Shown: positions 1-10,841, numbered from the stretch's first letter. The stretch is 49,471 nucleotides of DNA from Sphingobium sp. Ant17 (GCF_000588875.1 NZ_JEMV01000019.1:30253-79723), one strand, 5' to 3'. The notes: generated by a model from the letters alone, not told the origin. A program made the numbers and translations.

Positions 1-1
1 C

Positions 2-721
2 TGGACCGTGTCCGATCGTATGGCGCAGGAAAAGGAGGCGTTCGGCTTCTATTTCTCCGCCCATCCGGTCGATCGCTACCGCCATCTGGCCGATGCGCGC
101 GGCGCGCGCAGCTATGGCGCGGTCTGTCAGCAGCCGGTGGGCATGCCGAACGAGGAAGGGCGCGTGATGACGATCATGGCGGCGATGGTGGAAGATGTGC
201 GCTGGCGCGAAACCAAGCGCGGCGCGCGTTATGCCAACGCGACCTTCTCCGACAGTAGCGGCCAGTTTCAGGCCAGTTGTTTTGAGGAAGATGCGTGCAA
301 GGCGATTGAGGAATTGGCGCGCGACGGTGATTGCGCCCTGCTAGTCGTCGAACTGGATCGGCTGCCGGGGGAAGAAACGCCGCGCGTCACGGTTCGCGGC
401 GTCGAACCCTTCCGCCAGATCGCCAGTGCTTCGCGCATGGAATTGACGGTGGACGTGGAAACGGCGGAAGCGGTTGCCAAGCTGGCGGAGATATTGAGCC
501 AGGCCGAAGGTGGCCGCAGCGAGATATTCCTGCGCGCGCCGGTCAGCGATGGTCAGGCGGCGCGCGTCTTCCTGGGCGACAGGTTCAGTCTGGGCGCGGA
601 TCAGGTCGATGCGATCGGTGCGATCCGGGGTCTGACCATCCACCGCTTCGAGCGGATGGACGTGAAGGCTGACGGCTATAAGACGCGCACCCGCCGGTCG
701 GGCATGCGGTTGGTGGGTTGA
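2..721 (+). CDS. dnaE: DNA polymerase III alpha subunit, C-terminal part (partial)
   Basis: This is the 3' end of the replicative polymerase catalytic subunit; the gene starts before the window and the frame is open from base 2. The visible 239 residues match the C-terminal part of DnaE. They open with the conserved segment EAFGFYFSAHPVD, which links the helix-hairpin-helix part to the OB-fold domain. The OB fold follows (VEDVRWRETKRGARYANATF, then DSSGQFQASCF), and then the variable tail domain. The polymerase active site lies upstream and cannot be seen. The TGA stop ends at 721, directly against the stop of the convergent radical SAM gene. No truncation or frameshift is visible in this part. 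Confidence 0.93.
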   Translation, partial: WTVSDRMAQEKEAFGFYFSAHPVDRYRHLADARGARSYGAVCQQPVGMPNEEGRVMTIMAAMVEDVRWRETKRGARYANATFSDSSGQFQASCFEEDACKAIEELARDGDCALLVVELDRLPGEETPRVTVRGVEPFRQIASASRMELTVDVETAEAVAKLAEILSQAEGGRSEIFLRAPVSDGQAARVFLGDRFSLGADQVDAIGAIRGLTIHRFERMDVKADGYKTRTRRSGMRLVG

Positions 722-1792
722 TCAGAAAAGCCGCATCTGCGCCCCTTCGGGTGGGCGGAACAGGTCGGTGCGCAAGGTCAGCCGATCGTCGCCAAAGCCC
801 GCCTTCCGGCGCGCCTTGACGAAGCGGCTGCGGATCAGGTCGGCCCAGACCCCCTGTCCGCGCATTCGGCTGCCAAAATTGGGGTCATTGTCGCGCCCGC
901 CGCGCAGGTCGCGGATGATCGCCATCACTTTGGCCGCGCGGTCGGGATGATGCGCGTCGAGCCAGGCGCGAAACAGCGGCGCCACCTCATGTGGCAGGCG
1001 GACGAGGATATAGTTGACGTCCCGCGCCCCTGCCGCCGCGACGCGGGCGACCATGCTTTCGATTTCATGGTCGTTGATGGCGGGGATGATCGGCGACATG
1101 TTGGCCGACACGGGAATGCCCGCCTGCGCCAGTTGCGCAATCGCTTCCAGCCGCCGTTCCGGGTGCGGCGCGCGCGGCTCCAGTGTGCGGGCAGCCTTGG
1201 GGTCGAGCGTGGTGACCGAAATCATGACCGCCACCAGATTGTCGCGGGCCAGATCCGCCAGCAGATCGATATCGCACAGGATGCGGTCGGATTTGGTCGT
1301 GATGAAGGTCGGATGCCGCGTTTCGACCAGCACCTCCAGGACTTGCCGCGTGATCCGCCAGTTCTTTTCGATCGGTTGATAGGGATCGGTATTGGTGCCC
1401 ATCGCGATCGGCGCGACGCTGTAATTTTTCCGCGCTAGTTCGGTGCGCAGCAGGGCGGCGGCGTCGGGCTTGGCGAAGAGCTTGGTTTCGAAATCCAGCC
1501 CCGGCGACAGGTCATGATAGGCGTGACTCGGCCGCGCATAACAATAGATGCAACCATGTTCGCAGCCCCGATAGGCGTTGATCGACCGGTCGAAGCCGAT
1601 GTCGGGAGAAGCATTGCGGGCGATGATGGTGCGTGGTCGTTCGACCGTGACTTCGGTGCGGAGTCGCGGGAGCGCGCCTTCCAGCATCGCCAGGTCGAGC
1701 CAGTCGCCGTCGACTGCCCGCTGTAGGAGGTTGAAGCGAGCACTTTCGCCGTTAACGGTCGCGCCTCTGCCCTTTTCGATGGTCATGACCAA
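722..1792 (-). CDS. PA0069-family radical SAM protein
   Basis: A 356-residue radical SAM enzyme of the PA0069/SplB-related family. Cys77, Cys81 and Cys84 form the CxxxCxxC motif (CEHGCIYC) that binds the 4Fe-4S cluster used to cleave S-adenosylmethionine. The segments YRGCEHGCIYCYARP and MGTNTDPYQPIEK are typical of this family. Its substrate is not established; resemblance to spore photoproduct lyase suggests a nucleic-acid repair or modification role, but that is inference. It is convergent with dnaE with no spacer and divergent from rnr across 97 bases. The start is the ATG at 1792; a second in-frame ATG two codons later is also possible. Confidence 0.88.
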   Translation of the reverse strand: MVMTIEKGRGATVNGESARFNLLQRAVDGDWLDLAMLEGALPRLRTEVTVERPRTIIARNASPDIGFDRSINAYRGCEHGCIYCYARPSHAYHDLSPGLDFETKLFAKPDAAALLRTELARKNYSVAPIAMGTNTDPYQPIEKNWRITRQVLEVLVETRHPTFITTKSDRILCDIDLLADLARDNLVAVMISVTTLDPKAARTLEPRAPHPERRLEAIAQLAQAGIPVSANMSPIIPAINDHEIESMVARVAAAGARDVNYILVRLPHEVAPLFRAWLDAHHPDRAAKVMAIIRDLRGGRDNDPNFGSRMRGQGVWADLIRSRFVKARRKAGFGDDRLTLRTDLFRPPEGAQMRLF

Positions 1793-1889
1793 GACTAGAA
1801 CAAATAAGGAACGTTGGCAACATCCTCGACTGAGACTTCGTTCATGCGGGGCACTGGCGTCGCAGGGGCGGCGTCCCTATAGCTGATGC

Positions 1890-4190
1890 ATGGCATCAAC
1901 CCAAAAACACAAGACACCGGACAAGGTCCGCCCCGCAGGTTTCCCGACGCGCGACCAGGTGATGGATTTCATCACCACATCGGACCAGCCCGCAGGCAAG
2001 CGGGAGATCGCTAAAGCCTTCGGCCTCAAGGGTCAGGAGAAGATCGCGCTCAAGGCGCTGCTCAAAGATATGGCCGACGAAGGGCTGATCGATCTTGGTC
2101 CAGCGCGCGCTTTTCACAAGCTGGGCGGGGTGCCCAAGGTGACGGTGCTGCGGATCATCGATGTCGATGAAACGACGCTGATCGCGACGCCCGAACGGTG
2201 GGAGGCGGAAGGCCAGCCCGCGCCGCGGCTGCGGATCGTGGAGCGTGGCAAGCGTGGCGCGCTGACGATCGGCGATCGCATCCTGGCGCGGACCGAGGAA
2301 GCCGGGCGCGGCTGGGTTGCGCATCCGATGAAGAAGCTCGCCAAGGCGACCGAGATGCTGCTGGGCGTAGTTGAGGAGATGGCCGACGGCAAATTATGGC
2401 TGCGCCCGGTGGACAAGCGCATCCGCAAGGATACGCCGATCAGCGACGCGGGCAACGCCAAGAAGGGCGACCTCGTTCTGGCCGAGCCATCCGGCCGCCC
2501 GCCGCGCATTTCGGCGCGGGTGACCGACATATTGGGCGACCCCTTCGCCCCGCGCAGCTTCAGTCTGATCGCCATTCACAAACATGGCATCCCCCATGTA
2601 TTCCCCGAAGCGACGGAGGAAGAGGCGCTGGTCGCCGCCGCCCTGTCGCTGCATGAGGAGAAGCGCGAGGACTTACGGCACCTGCCGATCGTCGCGATCG
2701 ATCCGGTGGATGCGCGCGACCATGACGATGCCGTGTGGGCGGAAGCGGACAGCGACCCGGACAATAGTGGCGGGTTTCGCGCGATCGTCGCTATTGCTGA
2801 TGTCAGCTACTATGTACGCCCCGGCAGTGCGCTCGATCGCGAGGCGCGCAAGCGGGGAAATAGCGTTTATTTTCCAGACCTTGTCGTGCCGATGCTGCCG
2901 CATCAGCTATCTTCGGACATGTGTTCGCTTCGGGCCGGACAGGACCGGGCGGCGATGGCCTGTCACCTGACGATCAATGCGCAGGGAAAGGTGACGGCCT
3001 GGCGCTTCACCCGCGCGGTGATCCGCGTCGCGTCGGTTATGGCCTATGAAGATGCGCAGGCGGCGATCGACGGGACGGGCGAGCATGCATTGCTGGAAAC
3101 GGCGCTCAAGCCGCTTTGGGCTTGCTGGGCGTTGTTGCACAAGGCGCGGCTGGCGCGCGAGCCGCTGGCGCTCGACCTGCCCGAACGGCGGGTGGTGCTG
3201 GACGAATGGGGCAAGATCGTCAGCGTCGCTGTCCGTGAACGGCTCGATGCGCATATGCTGATCGAGGATTATATGATCGCCGCCAATGTCGCGGCGGCCA
3301 AGGCGCTGGAAGCGAAGAAGGCGCCGGTCATGTACCGCGTCCATGAACCGCCAAGCCGCGACAAGCTGGTAGCGCTCAAGGAATATCTCGCCACCTTCGA
3401 CATTGAGTTCGCGTTGGGGCAGGTGATCCGGCCCGCTACCTTCAATCATCTGATCAAACGGGTGGGGGAGGCTGAGGCCAAGCCGCAGATCATGGAGCAG
3501 ATATTGCGCAGCCAGACCCAGGCCTATTACAGCCCGCAGAATATGGGGCATTTCGGGCTGGCGCTCGGTTCTTACGGTCATTTCACCTCGCCGATCCGCC
3601 GCTATGCCGACCTTCTGGTCCATCGCGCGCTGGTGGGGGCTTATGGGCTGGAACTGCCTGCGCCCAAGGGCGGGATCATTCCCGACCGATCCTCGCTGAG
3701 CCAGGAGGATTATGAGAATATGGGCAAGGTCGGCGAGATGATTTCGGGCCATGAACGGCGCGCGATGGAGGCGGAGCGCGATACGGTCGATCGCTATGTC
3801 GCCGCCTTCCTGGCCGCTCATGTCGGCGAACTGGTCAAGGCGCGGATTACCGGGGTGCAGAATTTCGGCTTCTTCGCGACCGTCGATGGCCTCGGCGGTG
3901 ACGGGTTGGTGCCGGTATCGACTATGGGGGCCGAACGCTTCTTCTATGACGAGGCGGGCAAGGCGTTGGAAGGCGTCGAGAGCGGCGATCGCTATACGGT
4001 CGGTCAGCGGCTGGAACTGCGGCTGGCCGAAGCGGACCCGATCAATGGATCGCTACGCTTCGAACTGCCCGATCACCCCGCGCCGCGCGGCGGGCCGATG
4101 AAGCGGGACCGGACCAGGCCGGGCAGCCATCGGGGACGGCCGATCAACATCCGGCATGTCGGTGCCAAGCGGGGCAGGCATAAACGGTAG
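1890..4190 (+). CDS. rnr: Ribonuclease R
   Basis: A 766-residue 3'-5' exoribonuclease of the RNR/RNase II superfamily that degrades structured RNA. An N-terminal winged-helix region (about residues 15-80) is followed by cold-shock domains. The RNB catalytic domain carries the metal-binding motif AIDPVDARDHDDAV at about residues 269-282, and the FTSPIRRYADLLVHR signature lies further on. An S1 domain spans about residues 645-730 (VKARITGVQNFGFFA), and the protein ends in a Lys/Arg-rich tail as is usual for RNase R. Length and domain order are normal. The start is the ATG at 1890; a nearby ATG at 1885 is out of frame. Confidence 0.95.
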   Translation: MASTQKHKTPDKVRPAGFPTRDQVMDFITTSDQPAGKREIAKAFGLKGQEKIALKALLKDMADEGLIDLGPARAFHKLGGVPKVTVLRIIDVDETTLIATPERWEAEGQPAPRLRIVERGKRGALTIGDRILARTEEAGRGWVAHPMKKLAKATEMLLGVVEEMADGKLWLRPVDKRIRKDTPISDAGNAKKGDLVLAEPSGRPPRISARVTDILGDPFAPRSFSLIAIHKHGIPHVFPEATEEEALVAAALSLHEEKREDLRHLPIVAIDPVDARDHDDAVWAEADSDPDNSGGFRAIVAIADVSYYVRPGSALDREARKRGNSVYFPDLVVPMLPHQLSSDMCSLRAGQDRAAMACHLTINAQGKVTAWRFTRAVIRVASVMAYEDAQAAIDGTGEHALLETALKPLWACWALLHKARLAREPLALDLPERRVVLDEWGKIVSVAVRERLDAHMLIEDYMIAANVAAAKALEAKKAPVMYRVHEPPSRDKLVALKEYLATFDIEFALGQVIRPATFNHLIKRVGEAEAKPQIMEQILRSQTQAYYSPQNMGHFGLALGSYGHFTSPIRRYADLLVHRALVGAYGLELPAPKGGIIPDRSSLSQEDYENMGKVGEMISGHERRAMEAERDTVDRYVAAFLAAHVGELVKARITGVQNFGFFATVDGLGGDGLVPVSTMGAERFFYDEAGKALEGVESGDRYTVGQRLELRLAEADPINGSLRFELPDHPAPRGGPMKRDRTRPGSHRGRPINIRHVGAKRGRHKR

Positions 4191-4290
4191 GTGGCATATC
4201 AACACCTCCCTACCGTTCATGCGCTGAAGGCCATCCATTCTGGACCTAAGCCGCTTAAGCTTGCGGTTCCGCCTTGGTGGACGCTAGGGC

Positions 4291-5022
4291 TTATTTGTCC
4301 AATGCATATTGTACGGTCAGCGTGACCGACGCGCTGACCTGACCGGGCTCGACCGGCGTCGTCGCGACCGAATCCGCCTTGAAACGCGCGCTTTGCAGCA
4401 TTGACATTGGCGGCTGGCCACCGCTGTTGTTTTCGCTGATCGAAATCAGCCGCGCGGCGCGGAAACCCGCCGCCTGGGCGTAGAAATCGGCCTGCGCCTT
4501 GGCGCTCTTGAGGGCCTGGCCGCGTGCCTGGGCCAGCATTGGCGTGGGATCGTCGATCGCGAAGCTGGGACCGTTGATGTTCGTCGCGCCGGCCGCGACC
4601 ATCGCGTCGAGCAGCGTACCGACCTTCTTCACGTCGCGCAGCTTGACGGTCAGATTGTTCGACGCTTCATAGCCCAGAAAGCGCGGGCCAGTGGGTTCGC
4701 CGTCGCGCTGATTATAGTCATATTGCGCATTCAGGTTGATGCCGCTGGTCTGAATGTCCTTCTTGGCGATACCTGCACGAGCGAGCGCGGCAATCAGCTT
4801 TTCGGTCTTGGCGGCATTGTCCTGCATCGCGGCCTGTGCGGTCTGGGCACGGGTCTGAACGCCCGTGCCTACGGTCGCGATGTCGGGCGATCCTGCCACG
4901 CTTTCGGTGACGTTGAGCGTTACGACCGGTGCGGTTTCAGCGATGGTCACGCTGGTCTGGGCAGCCGCGATGGCGGGCAGGGCGGCGCTGGCCAAAGCCA
5001 GAAGGACGAGGGCAGATTTCAT
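4291..5022 (-). CDS. SIMPL domain-containing periplasmic protein (DUF541)
   Basis: A 243-residue exported protein. An N-terminal signal peptide (MKSALVLLALASAALPAIAAA) is followed by a SIMPL/DUF541 fold covering the rest of the protein. Family features include the opening VTLNVTESVAGSPDIATVGTG and the segment AGIAKKDIQTSGINLNAQYDY. Relatives such as E. coli YggE have been linked to oxidative-stress tolerance, but the biochemical role of the family is unknown. It is convergent with rnr, with 100 bases between the two stops, and divergent from the ABC-F gene. Nothing looks abnormal in length or sequence. Confidence 0.9.
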   Translation of the reverse strand: MKSALVLLALASAALPAIAAAQTSVTIAETAPVVTLNVTESVAGSPDIATVGTGVQTRAQTAQAAMQDNAAKTEKLIAALARAGIAKKDIQTSGINLNAQYDYNQRDGEPTGPRFLGYEASNNLTVKLRDVKKVGTLLDAMVAAGATNINGPSFAIDDPTPMLAQARGQALKSAKAQADFYAQAAGFRAARLISISENNSGGQPPMSMLQSARFKADSVATTPVEPGQVSASVTLTVQYALDK

Positions 5023-5162
5023 AAAGGGTAAGGCTCCAATAGGGATGCAGGTCTTTTGTATCGGCTGCGATGAACGGACGCTGACATGCGTTGAAAGCCG
5101 TAGGACAGCTTCCGGTTCCTTCGCGCTTGCCCCCCGGCGCGCTAAGGCCTAGCTGCACGACC

Positions 5163-6944
5163 ATGGCAGCACCTATTCTTTCCTATGAAAATCTCGGCCT
5201 CTCGCAGGGCACCCACTGGTTGTTCGAGGGGATCGATATTCATGTCGGCCAACGCGACCGGCTGGCGCTGATCGGGCGTAACGGCGCGGGCAAGACGACC
5301 TTGCTGAAACTCGTCGCCGGGCTGATCGAGCCGGACAAGGGCACACGCTCGGTGCAGCCGGGCGCGCGGGTCATCATGCTGGAGCAAGACCCCGACGTAA
5401 CGCCCTTTGCGACGCTGCATGATTTCGCGCTGGCGGGCGAGTTTGCGCCTGCCCCGCATGAGGTGGAGGCGATTGCCGACCAGCTCGGCATCGACCTGTC
5501 GCGCGAAGCGAAGACGGCAAGCGGCGGCGAACGGCGCCGTGCCGCCATCGCCCGTGCGCTGGCAAGCGAGCCGGACCTGCTGCTGCTGGACGAGCCGACC
5601 AACCATCTGGATATCGCCGCGATCGACTGGCTGGAAAATTGGCTGGCGCGCTATAATGGCGCGTTCGTCGTCATCAGCCATGACCGCGCCTTCCTGACCC
5701 GGCTCACGCGTCAGACGCTGTGGCTCGACCGGGGTGTCATGCGCCGCAGCGAAATCGGTTTCGGCGGCTTCGAACAATGGATGGAAGCGGTCTATGCCGA
5801 AGAGGCGCGGGCGGCAGAGAAGCTGGACGCCAAGCTGAAGATCGAGGCGCATTGGCTGGAACGCGGCGTGACCGCGCGGCGCAAGCGCAACCAGGGGCGG
5901 CTCGCCAAATTGTGGGAAATGCGCGAAACCCGCGCCGCGATGCAGGGACCGCAGGGCACTGCCAAGATCGCCGTGGCAAGCGACGACAGCAAGACCAAGA
6001 GCGTCATCAAGGCCGAGCATGTCACCAAGATGTTTGGCGACCGGATGATCATTGAAGACTTTACCCTGCGCATCCAGCGCGGCGACAGGATCGGCATCGT
6101 CGGTGGCAATGGCGCAGGCAAATCGACCTTGCTCAAGCTGCTGACCGGCGAACTCGCGCCCGACAGCGGCAGCGTGACGCTGGCCCAGACGCTCGACATG
6201 ATCTTCATCGACCAGCAGCGCAGCCTGATGCAGGGCGACAAGACGGTGCGTGACGTGCTGGCCGAAGGCGGCGACTGGATCGACGTGCGGGGGGTGCGCA
6301 AGCATGTCCATGGCTATCTCAAGGACTTTCTGTTCGATCCGAGCCTGGCGGAGGCCAAGGTCGCGACCCTCTCCGGCGGTGAACGTTCGCGCCTGCTGTT
6401 CGCGCGCGAATTCGCCCGCGAATCGAACCTGCTGGTGCTGGACGAACCGACCAACGATCTCGATCTCGAAACGCTCGACCTGCTGCAGGAAGTGATTGCC
6501 GATTATGACGGCACGGTCCTGATCGTTAGCCATGACCGCGACTTTCTCGACCGCACCGTGACGGTCACGCTGGGGCTGGACGGCACTGGCGTCGTCGATG
6601 TGATCGTCGGCGGCTATGCCGACTGGATCGCCAAGCGCGATCCGCGCAAGGCCGCCAAGGCCGAGAAGAAAGCCGTCGCCGCGCCCGCGCCGCCCAAGCC
6701 CGTCTCCGCCAAGCTGACCTATAAGGACCAGCGCGACCTGGAACTGCTGCCCAAGCGGGTCGAGGAACTGGAAGCGGCCATCGCCCGCGACGAAGAGGCA
6801 CTGGCCGACCCGGCGCTCTACACCCGCGATCCGAAAAAATTTGCGGCACTGACCGGGGCGATCGACAAGGCGAAGGCCGAGAAAGAGGCGGCGGAAATGC
6901 GCTGGCTGGAATTGGCGGAAAAGGCCGAAGGGTTGGCGGGGTAA
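5163..6944 (+). CDS. ABC-F family ATPase (Uup-like)
   Basis: A 593-residue soluble protein with two fused ABC ATPase domains and no membrane domain, typical of ABC-F proteins that act on ribosomes or, for Uup, on DNA and ribosome intermediates. The first Walker A is at about residues 38-45 (GRNGAGKT) with signature SGGERRRA near residue 120. The second Walker A (GGNGAGKS) is near residue 314, with signature LSGGERSR near residue 404. Both domains have LDEPTN Walker B motifs. An Ala/Pro/Lys-rich linker and a charged helical C-terminal domain (after about residue 510) resemble Uup. I chose ATG 5163 because the product then starts MAAPILSYENL, as in the family; a longer TTG reading from 5091 adds unlikely sequence. 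Confidence 0.9.
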   Translation: MAAPILSYENLGLSQGTHWLFEGIDIHVGQRDRLALIGRNGAGKTTLLKLVAGLIEPDKGTRSVQPGARVIMLEQDPDVTPFATLHDFALAGEFAPAPHEVEAIADQLGIDLSREAKTASGGERRRAAIARALASEPDLLLLDEPTNHLDIAAIDWLENWLARYNGAFVVISHDRAFLTRLTRQTLWLDRGVMRRSEIGFGGFEQWMEAVYAEEARAAEKLDAKLKIEAHWLERGVTARRKRNQGRLAKLWEMRETRAAMQGPQGTAKIAVASDDSKTKSVIKAEHVTKMFGDRMIIEDFTLRIQRGDRIGIVGGNGAGKSTLLKLLTGELAPDSGSVTLAQTLDMIFIDQQRSLMQGDKTVRDVLAEGGDWIDVRGVRKHVHGYLKDFLFDPSLAEAKVATLSGGERSRLLFAREFARESNLLVLDEPTNDLDLETLDLLQEVIADYDGTVLIVSHDRDFLDRTVTVTLGLDGTGVVDVIVGGYADWIAKRDPRKAAKAEKKAVAAPAPPKPVSAKLTYKDQRDLELLPKRVEELEAAIARDEEALADPALYTRDPKKFAALTGAIDKAKAEKEAAEMRWLELAEKAEGLAG

Positions 6945-6955
6945 GCCACCTACTT

Positions 6956-7023
6956 CCGTTCGGTTCGAGCGCAGTCGAGAACCCATCGTGCAAACGCTTC
7001 TCGACTTCGCTCGAAGCGAACGG
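6956..7023. repeat. REP-like inverted repeat, possible terminator
   Basis: Two 26-nt arms (6956-6981 and 6998-7023) are inverted copies with two mismatches around a 16-nt loop. They begin 12 bases after the ABC-F stop. The arm core TTCGAGCGAAGTCGAGAA is of a type found scattered between genes in sphingomonads (from memory). There is no T-run, so it is better called a dispersed repeat than a classical terminator, although it could stabilise the 3' end of the mRNA. Confidence 0.7.
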
Positions 7024-7058
7024 CAGTGATGGGACTGGATCGTAACAGGGACGGACCG

Positions 7059-7778
7059 ATGAACGCACAGACCGACATGGCAATCGACCAGCCCCACCAC
7101 GCGGTCCATTATGTCAACCGCGTTGGTTGGCTGCGCGCTACCGTGCTGGGGGCCAATGACGGGATCGTGTCCACCGCCAGCCTGATGACCGGCATCGCCG
7201 CGTCGGGTGCGAGCAGCCAGACGATATTGCTGACAGGCGTCGCCGCTTTGGTCGCAGGGGCCATGTCGATGGCGGCGGGCGAATATGTGTCGGTCAGCGC
7301 GCAGTCCGATACCGAGCGCGCGGACCTTGCCAAGGAGCGTAACGCGCTCGCCACCCAGCCGCATGCCGAATGGGTGGAATTGCGCGACATCTATGTCGAA
7401 CGCGGGCTGACCGCCGATCTCGCAGGGCAGGTCGCGGAGCAGTTGATGGCGACCGATGCGCTTGGCGCGCATGCCCGCGACGAACTGGGCATTTCGGACA
7501 TGGCGACCGCGCGCCCGGTGCAGGCGGCGCTGGCCTCGGCCGCCAGTTTTGCTGTCGGGGCCACGCCGCCGGTGCTGGTCGCGGCGATCGTCCCTGCGAG
7601 CAGCGCGATGGTGGCGATCGTTGGCCTGTGCCTCGTCTGCCTTGCCCTGCTGGGCTATGTCGGTGCGCGGCTGGGCGGGGCGAGGCCGCTGCGGTCCATC
7701 TTGCGCACCCTGCTGTGGGGCGCGCTGGCGATGGCGATCACGGCGGCGGTAGGACATCTTTTCGGCGCGACCATATGA
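7059..7778 (+). CDS. VIT1/CCC1-family transporter
   Basis: A 239-residue inner-membrane protein of the VIT1/CCC1 family of Fe(II)/Mn(II) transporters. The family signature LRATVLGANDGIVSTASL begins about residue 26. The first two helices carry GANDGIVS and AGAMSMAAGEYVSVSAQSD, which contain the conserved metal-path residues. A cytoplasmic region (about residues 85-145) corresponds to the metal-binding helices, and three hydrophobic helices follow up to the end. The ATG at 7059 is preferred over the upstream GTG at 7026 because AGGGAC lies just before it and the family usually starts there. It precedes the glutathione peroxidase by 34 bases, so both may share a transcript. Substrate metal is inferred from family only. 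Confidence 0.88.
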   Translation: MNAQTDMAIDQPHHAVHYVNRVGWLRATVLGANDGIVSTASLMTGIAASGASSQTILLTGVAALVAGAMSMAAGEYVSVSAQSDTERADLAKERNALATQPHAEWVELRDIYVERGLTADLAGQVAEQLMATDALGAHARDELGISDMATARPVQAALASAASFAVGATPPVLVAAIVPASSAMVAIVGLCLVCLALLGYVGARLGGARPLRSILRTLLWGALAMAITAAVGHLFGATI

Positions 7779-7812
7779 TGGCAAGGTCCGCGCCCACACG
7801 AGGAGACGAAGC

Positions 7813-8358
7813 ATGACCGACATTCAGCAGATTCCGCTCAAGACGATCAAGGGTGCCGACACCAGCCTCGCCGACTATGCGGGCAAGGTGGTTCTGGCGG
7901 TCAATGTCGCGTCCAAATGTGGTCTGACCCCGCAATATGAGGGGCTGGAGCAGCTATATGCGGCCTATAAGGACAAGGGGCTGGTGGTCGCGGGCTTCCC
8001 CGCCAATGATTTCGGCGCGCAGGAGCCGGGCAGCAATGACGAGATCGCGACCTTCTGCACCACCAATTTCGGTGTCGATTTCCCCATGTTCGAAAAGATC
8101 GTGGTGACCGGCCCGGACAAGCATCCGCTCTATGCCGCGCTGACCAGCGCGATGCCGGACGCGCAGGGAGAAGGCGATGCCTTCCGTGAGAAGCTCAAAG
8201 GCTATGGCATGACCCCCAATCCGGTGCCGGAAGTGCTGTGGAATTTCGAGAAATTCCTGATCGCCAAGGATGGCAGCGTTGCCGCCCGCTTTGCGCCGAC
8301 CACCGCGCCCGATGATACGGCGCTGGTCGCGGCGATCGAAGCGGAACTCGCCAAGTGA
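7813..8358 (+). CDS. Glutathione peroxidase family protein
   Basis: A 181-residue thioredoxin-fold thiol peroxidase. The peroxidatic cysteine is Cys36 in NVASKCGLTPQY. The second motif reads FPANDFGAQEPG, where many GPx proteins have FPCNQFGxQEPG: the usual Cys and catalytic Gln positions are Ala and Asp. The third motif WNFEKFL is intact, so Trp and Asn of the tetrad are present. Without the Cys in the second motif, a thioredoxin-type resolving mechanism through that residue is not possible; another thiol would be needed. The gene has a clear AGGAGA site before ATG 7813. Its TGA overlaps the ATG of the peptidase gene, which suggests translational coupling. Confidence 0.93.
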   Translation: MTDIQQIPLKTIKGADTSLADYAGKVVLAVNVASKCGLTPQYEGLEQLYAAYKDKGLVVAGFPANDFGAQEPGSNDEIATFCTTNFGVDFPMFEKIVVTGPDKHPLYAALTSAMPDAQGEGDAFREKLKGYGMTPNPVPEVLWNFEKFLIAKDGSVAARFAPTTAPDDTALVAAIEAELAK

Positions 8359-9664
8359 TGCGGGCAGGCCTGATCGCGGGCGCGCTGCTGCTGGCGGGCA
8401 CGCCTGCCATGGCGGCGCTGTCGCCCGCCGAACGCGCCATGACGCAAAACGTCGAGGCGGGCTATGAGCCCGCGATCGGCCTGCTCGAAACCCTGGTGAA
8501 CCAGAATAGCGGATCGATGAATTTCGCGGGCGTGAAGGCGGTGGCTGACATGCTGCGCCCGCAGTTCGAGGCGCTGGGCTTTACCGTGACATGGCAACCG
8601 ATGGACGCCGCCAAGCGCGCCGGGCATCTGATCGCGGTGCATAAGGGCCGTGCCGGGACCACGAAGATGTTGCTCATCGGCCATCTCGACACGGTGTTCG
8701 AACCGGACTCCCCCTTCCAGACATTCGAGCGCACGGGCGACATGGCGCGTGGGCCAGGCGTGGCGGACGACAAGGGCGGCGTTGTCACGATGCTGCTGGC
8801 GTTGAAGGCGATGCAAGCGGCGGGTACGCTCAAAAATGCCAATATCGAAGTCGTGCTGACCGGCGACGAGGAAGATGCAGGCGAGCCCATCAGCATCGCG
8901 CGCGCGACCTGATCCAGGCGGGCAAGCGCGCCGACGTGGCGCTCGATTTCGAAGGGCTGAGCCAGGAGAATGGCAAGGATATGGGAGCGATCGCGCGGCG
9001 ATCCTCCAATAGCTGGACGCTGACCGCGACCGGCAAGTCGGGGCATAGTTCGGGCATCTTCTCCGCCAGTGCGGGCGATGGCGCGGTCTATGAACTGGCG
9101 CGGATCATCGTCGCCTTCCGCAAGGGACTGCCCGAACCCAATCTGACCTTCAATGTCGGCCTGATCGGCGGCGGGCAGAGCGCGGACATGGACAAGGACG
9201 GGGTGCGGATCGCGGTGACCGGCAAGACCAACATCATCCCGCCCATCGCCGTGGCCAAGGGCGATTTTCGCACACTGAGCGAAGAGCAGACCGCCCGCGT
9301 GCGGGATAAAATGCAGGCGATCGTCGGGGCAGGGCATCTGCCCGGCACATCGGCCAGCATCGCCTTCGACATGGGCTATCCCTCCATGGCCCCGACGGAG
9401 GGCAACCGGGCGCTGCTGTCCAAGCTCAACGGCGTCAACGCCGATCTGGGGCTGGCGACGATGCCCGAACTTGACCCGCTCAAGCGCGGCGCAGGCGACA
9501 TCAGCTTCGTTTCGCAGGATGTGGACGGCCTGATCGGCCTCGGCGTCACATCGACCGGCGACCATAGCCCGGCGGAACAGGCCGACCTGTCGAGCATGAA
9601 ACGCCAGGCCAAGCGCGCCGCCATCCTGATGAGCCGCCTCGCCGAAGAGAAGGGACGGAAATAG
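8358..9664 (+). pseudogene. M20 family metallopeptidase, frameshifted
   Basis: An exported zinc peptidase of the M20 (glutamate carboxypeptidase / CpG2-like) family, split into two frames. The first part (8358-8912) has a signal peptide ending TPAMA and the metal-binding motifs GHLDTVFEPD and GPGVADDKGG, then GDEEDAGEPIS. It then reads ARAT and stops. The second frame continues without loss as DLIQAGKRADVALDFEGL through the dimerisation domain (SGHSSGIFSASAGDGA) to TAG 9662-9664. A single base is missing in the run GCGCGCGCG near 8903; restoring it gives about 435 residues, a normal family length. The short GC run makes a sequencing or assembly indel quite possible. The start ATG overlaps the gpx stop as TGATG. 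Confidence 0.82.
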
Positions 9665-9835
9665 GTCTTTCCGTCAATTTGCATACTTCCCAACGTCATT
9701 CTGAGGGGTGGCGAATAAGGAGGGCGCTTATGTTTTTTACTTCCGTTGCCGCGGGCAGGCGGAGAATAGGTCCGGCTATTTTATGGCATAGTGCGGTAGC
9801 ATGCGCCCCTTGATCCCCCGCCGCCCCGCGCCTAG

Positions 9836-10840
<1,005 letters not shown>

Positions 10841-10841
10841 G

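Noticed and set aside
719..724. Abutting stop codons of dnaE and the radical SAM gene as a novel feature
   Set aside because: Convergent genes without a spacer are common in compact genomes.
2907..3821. Minus-strand frame inside rnr
   Set aside because: Antisense shadow of a conserved catalytic domain; no motif of its own.
5142..7823. Very long minus-strand open frame (893 codons)
   Set aside because: It lies opposite the ABC-F and VIT genes, has a His/Arg/Gln-rich composition typical of antisense frames in GC-rich DNA, and has no domain.
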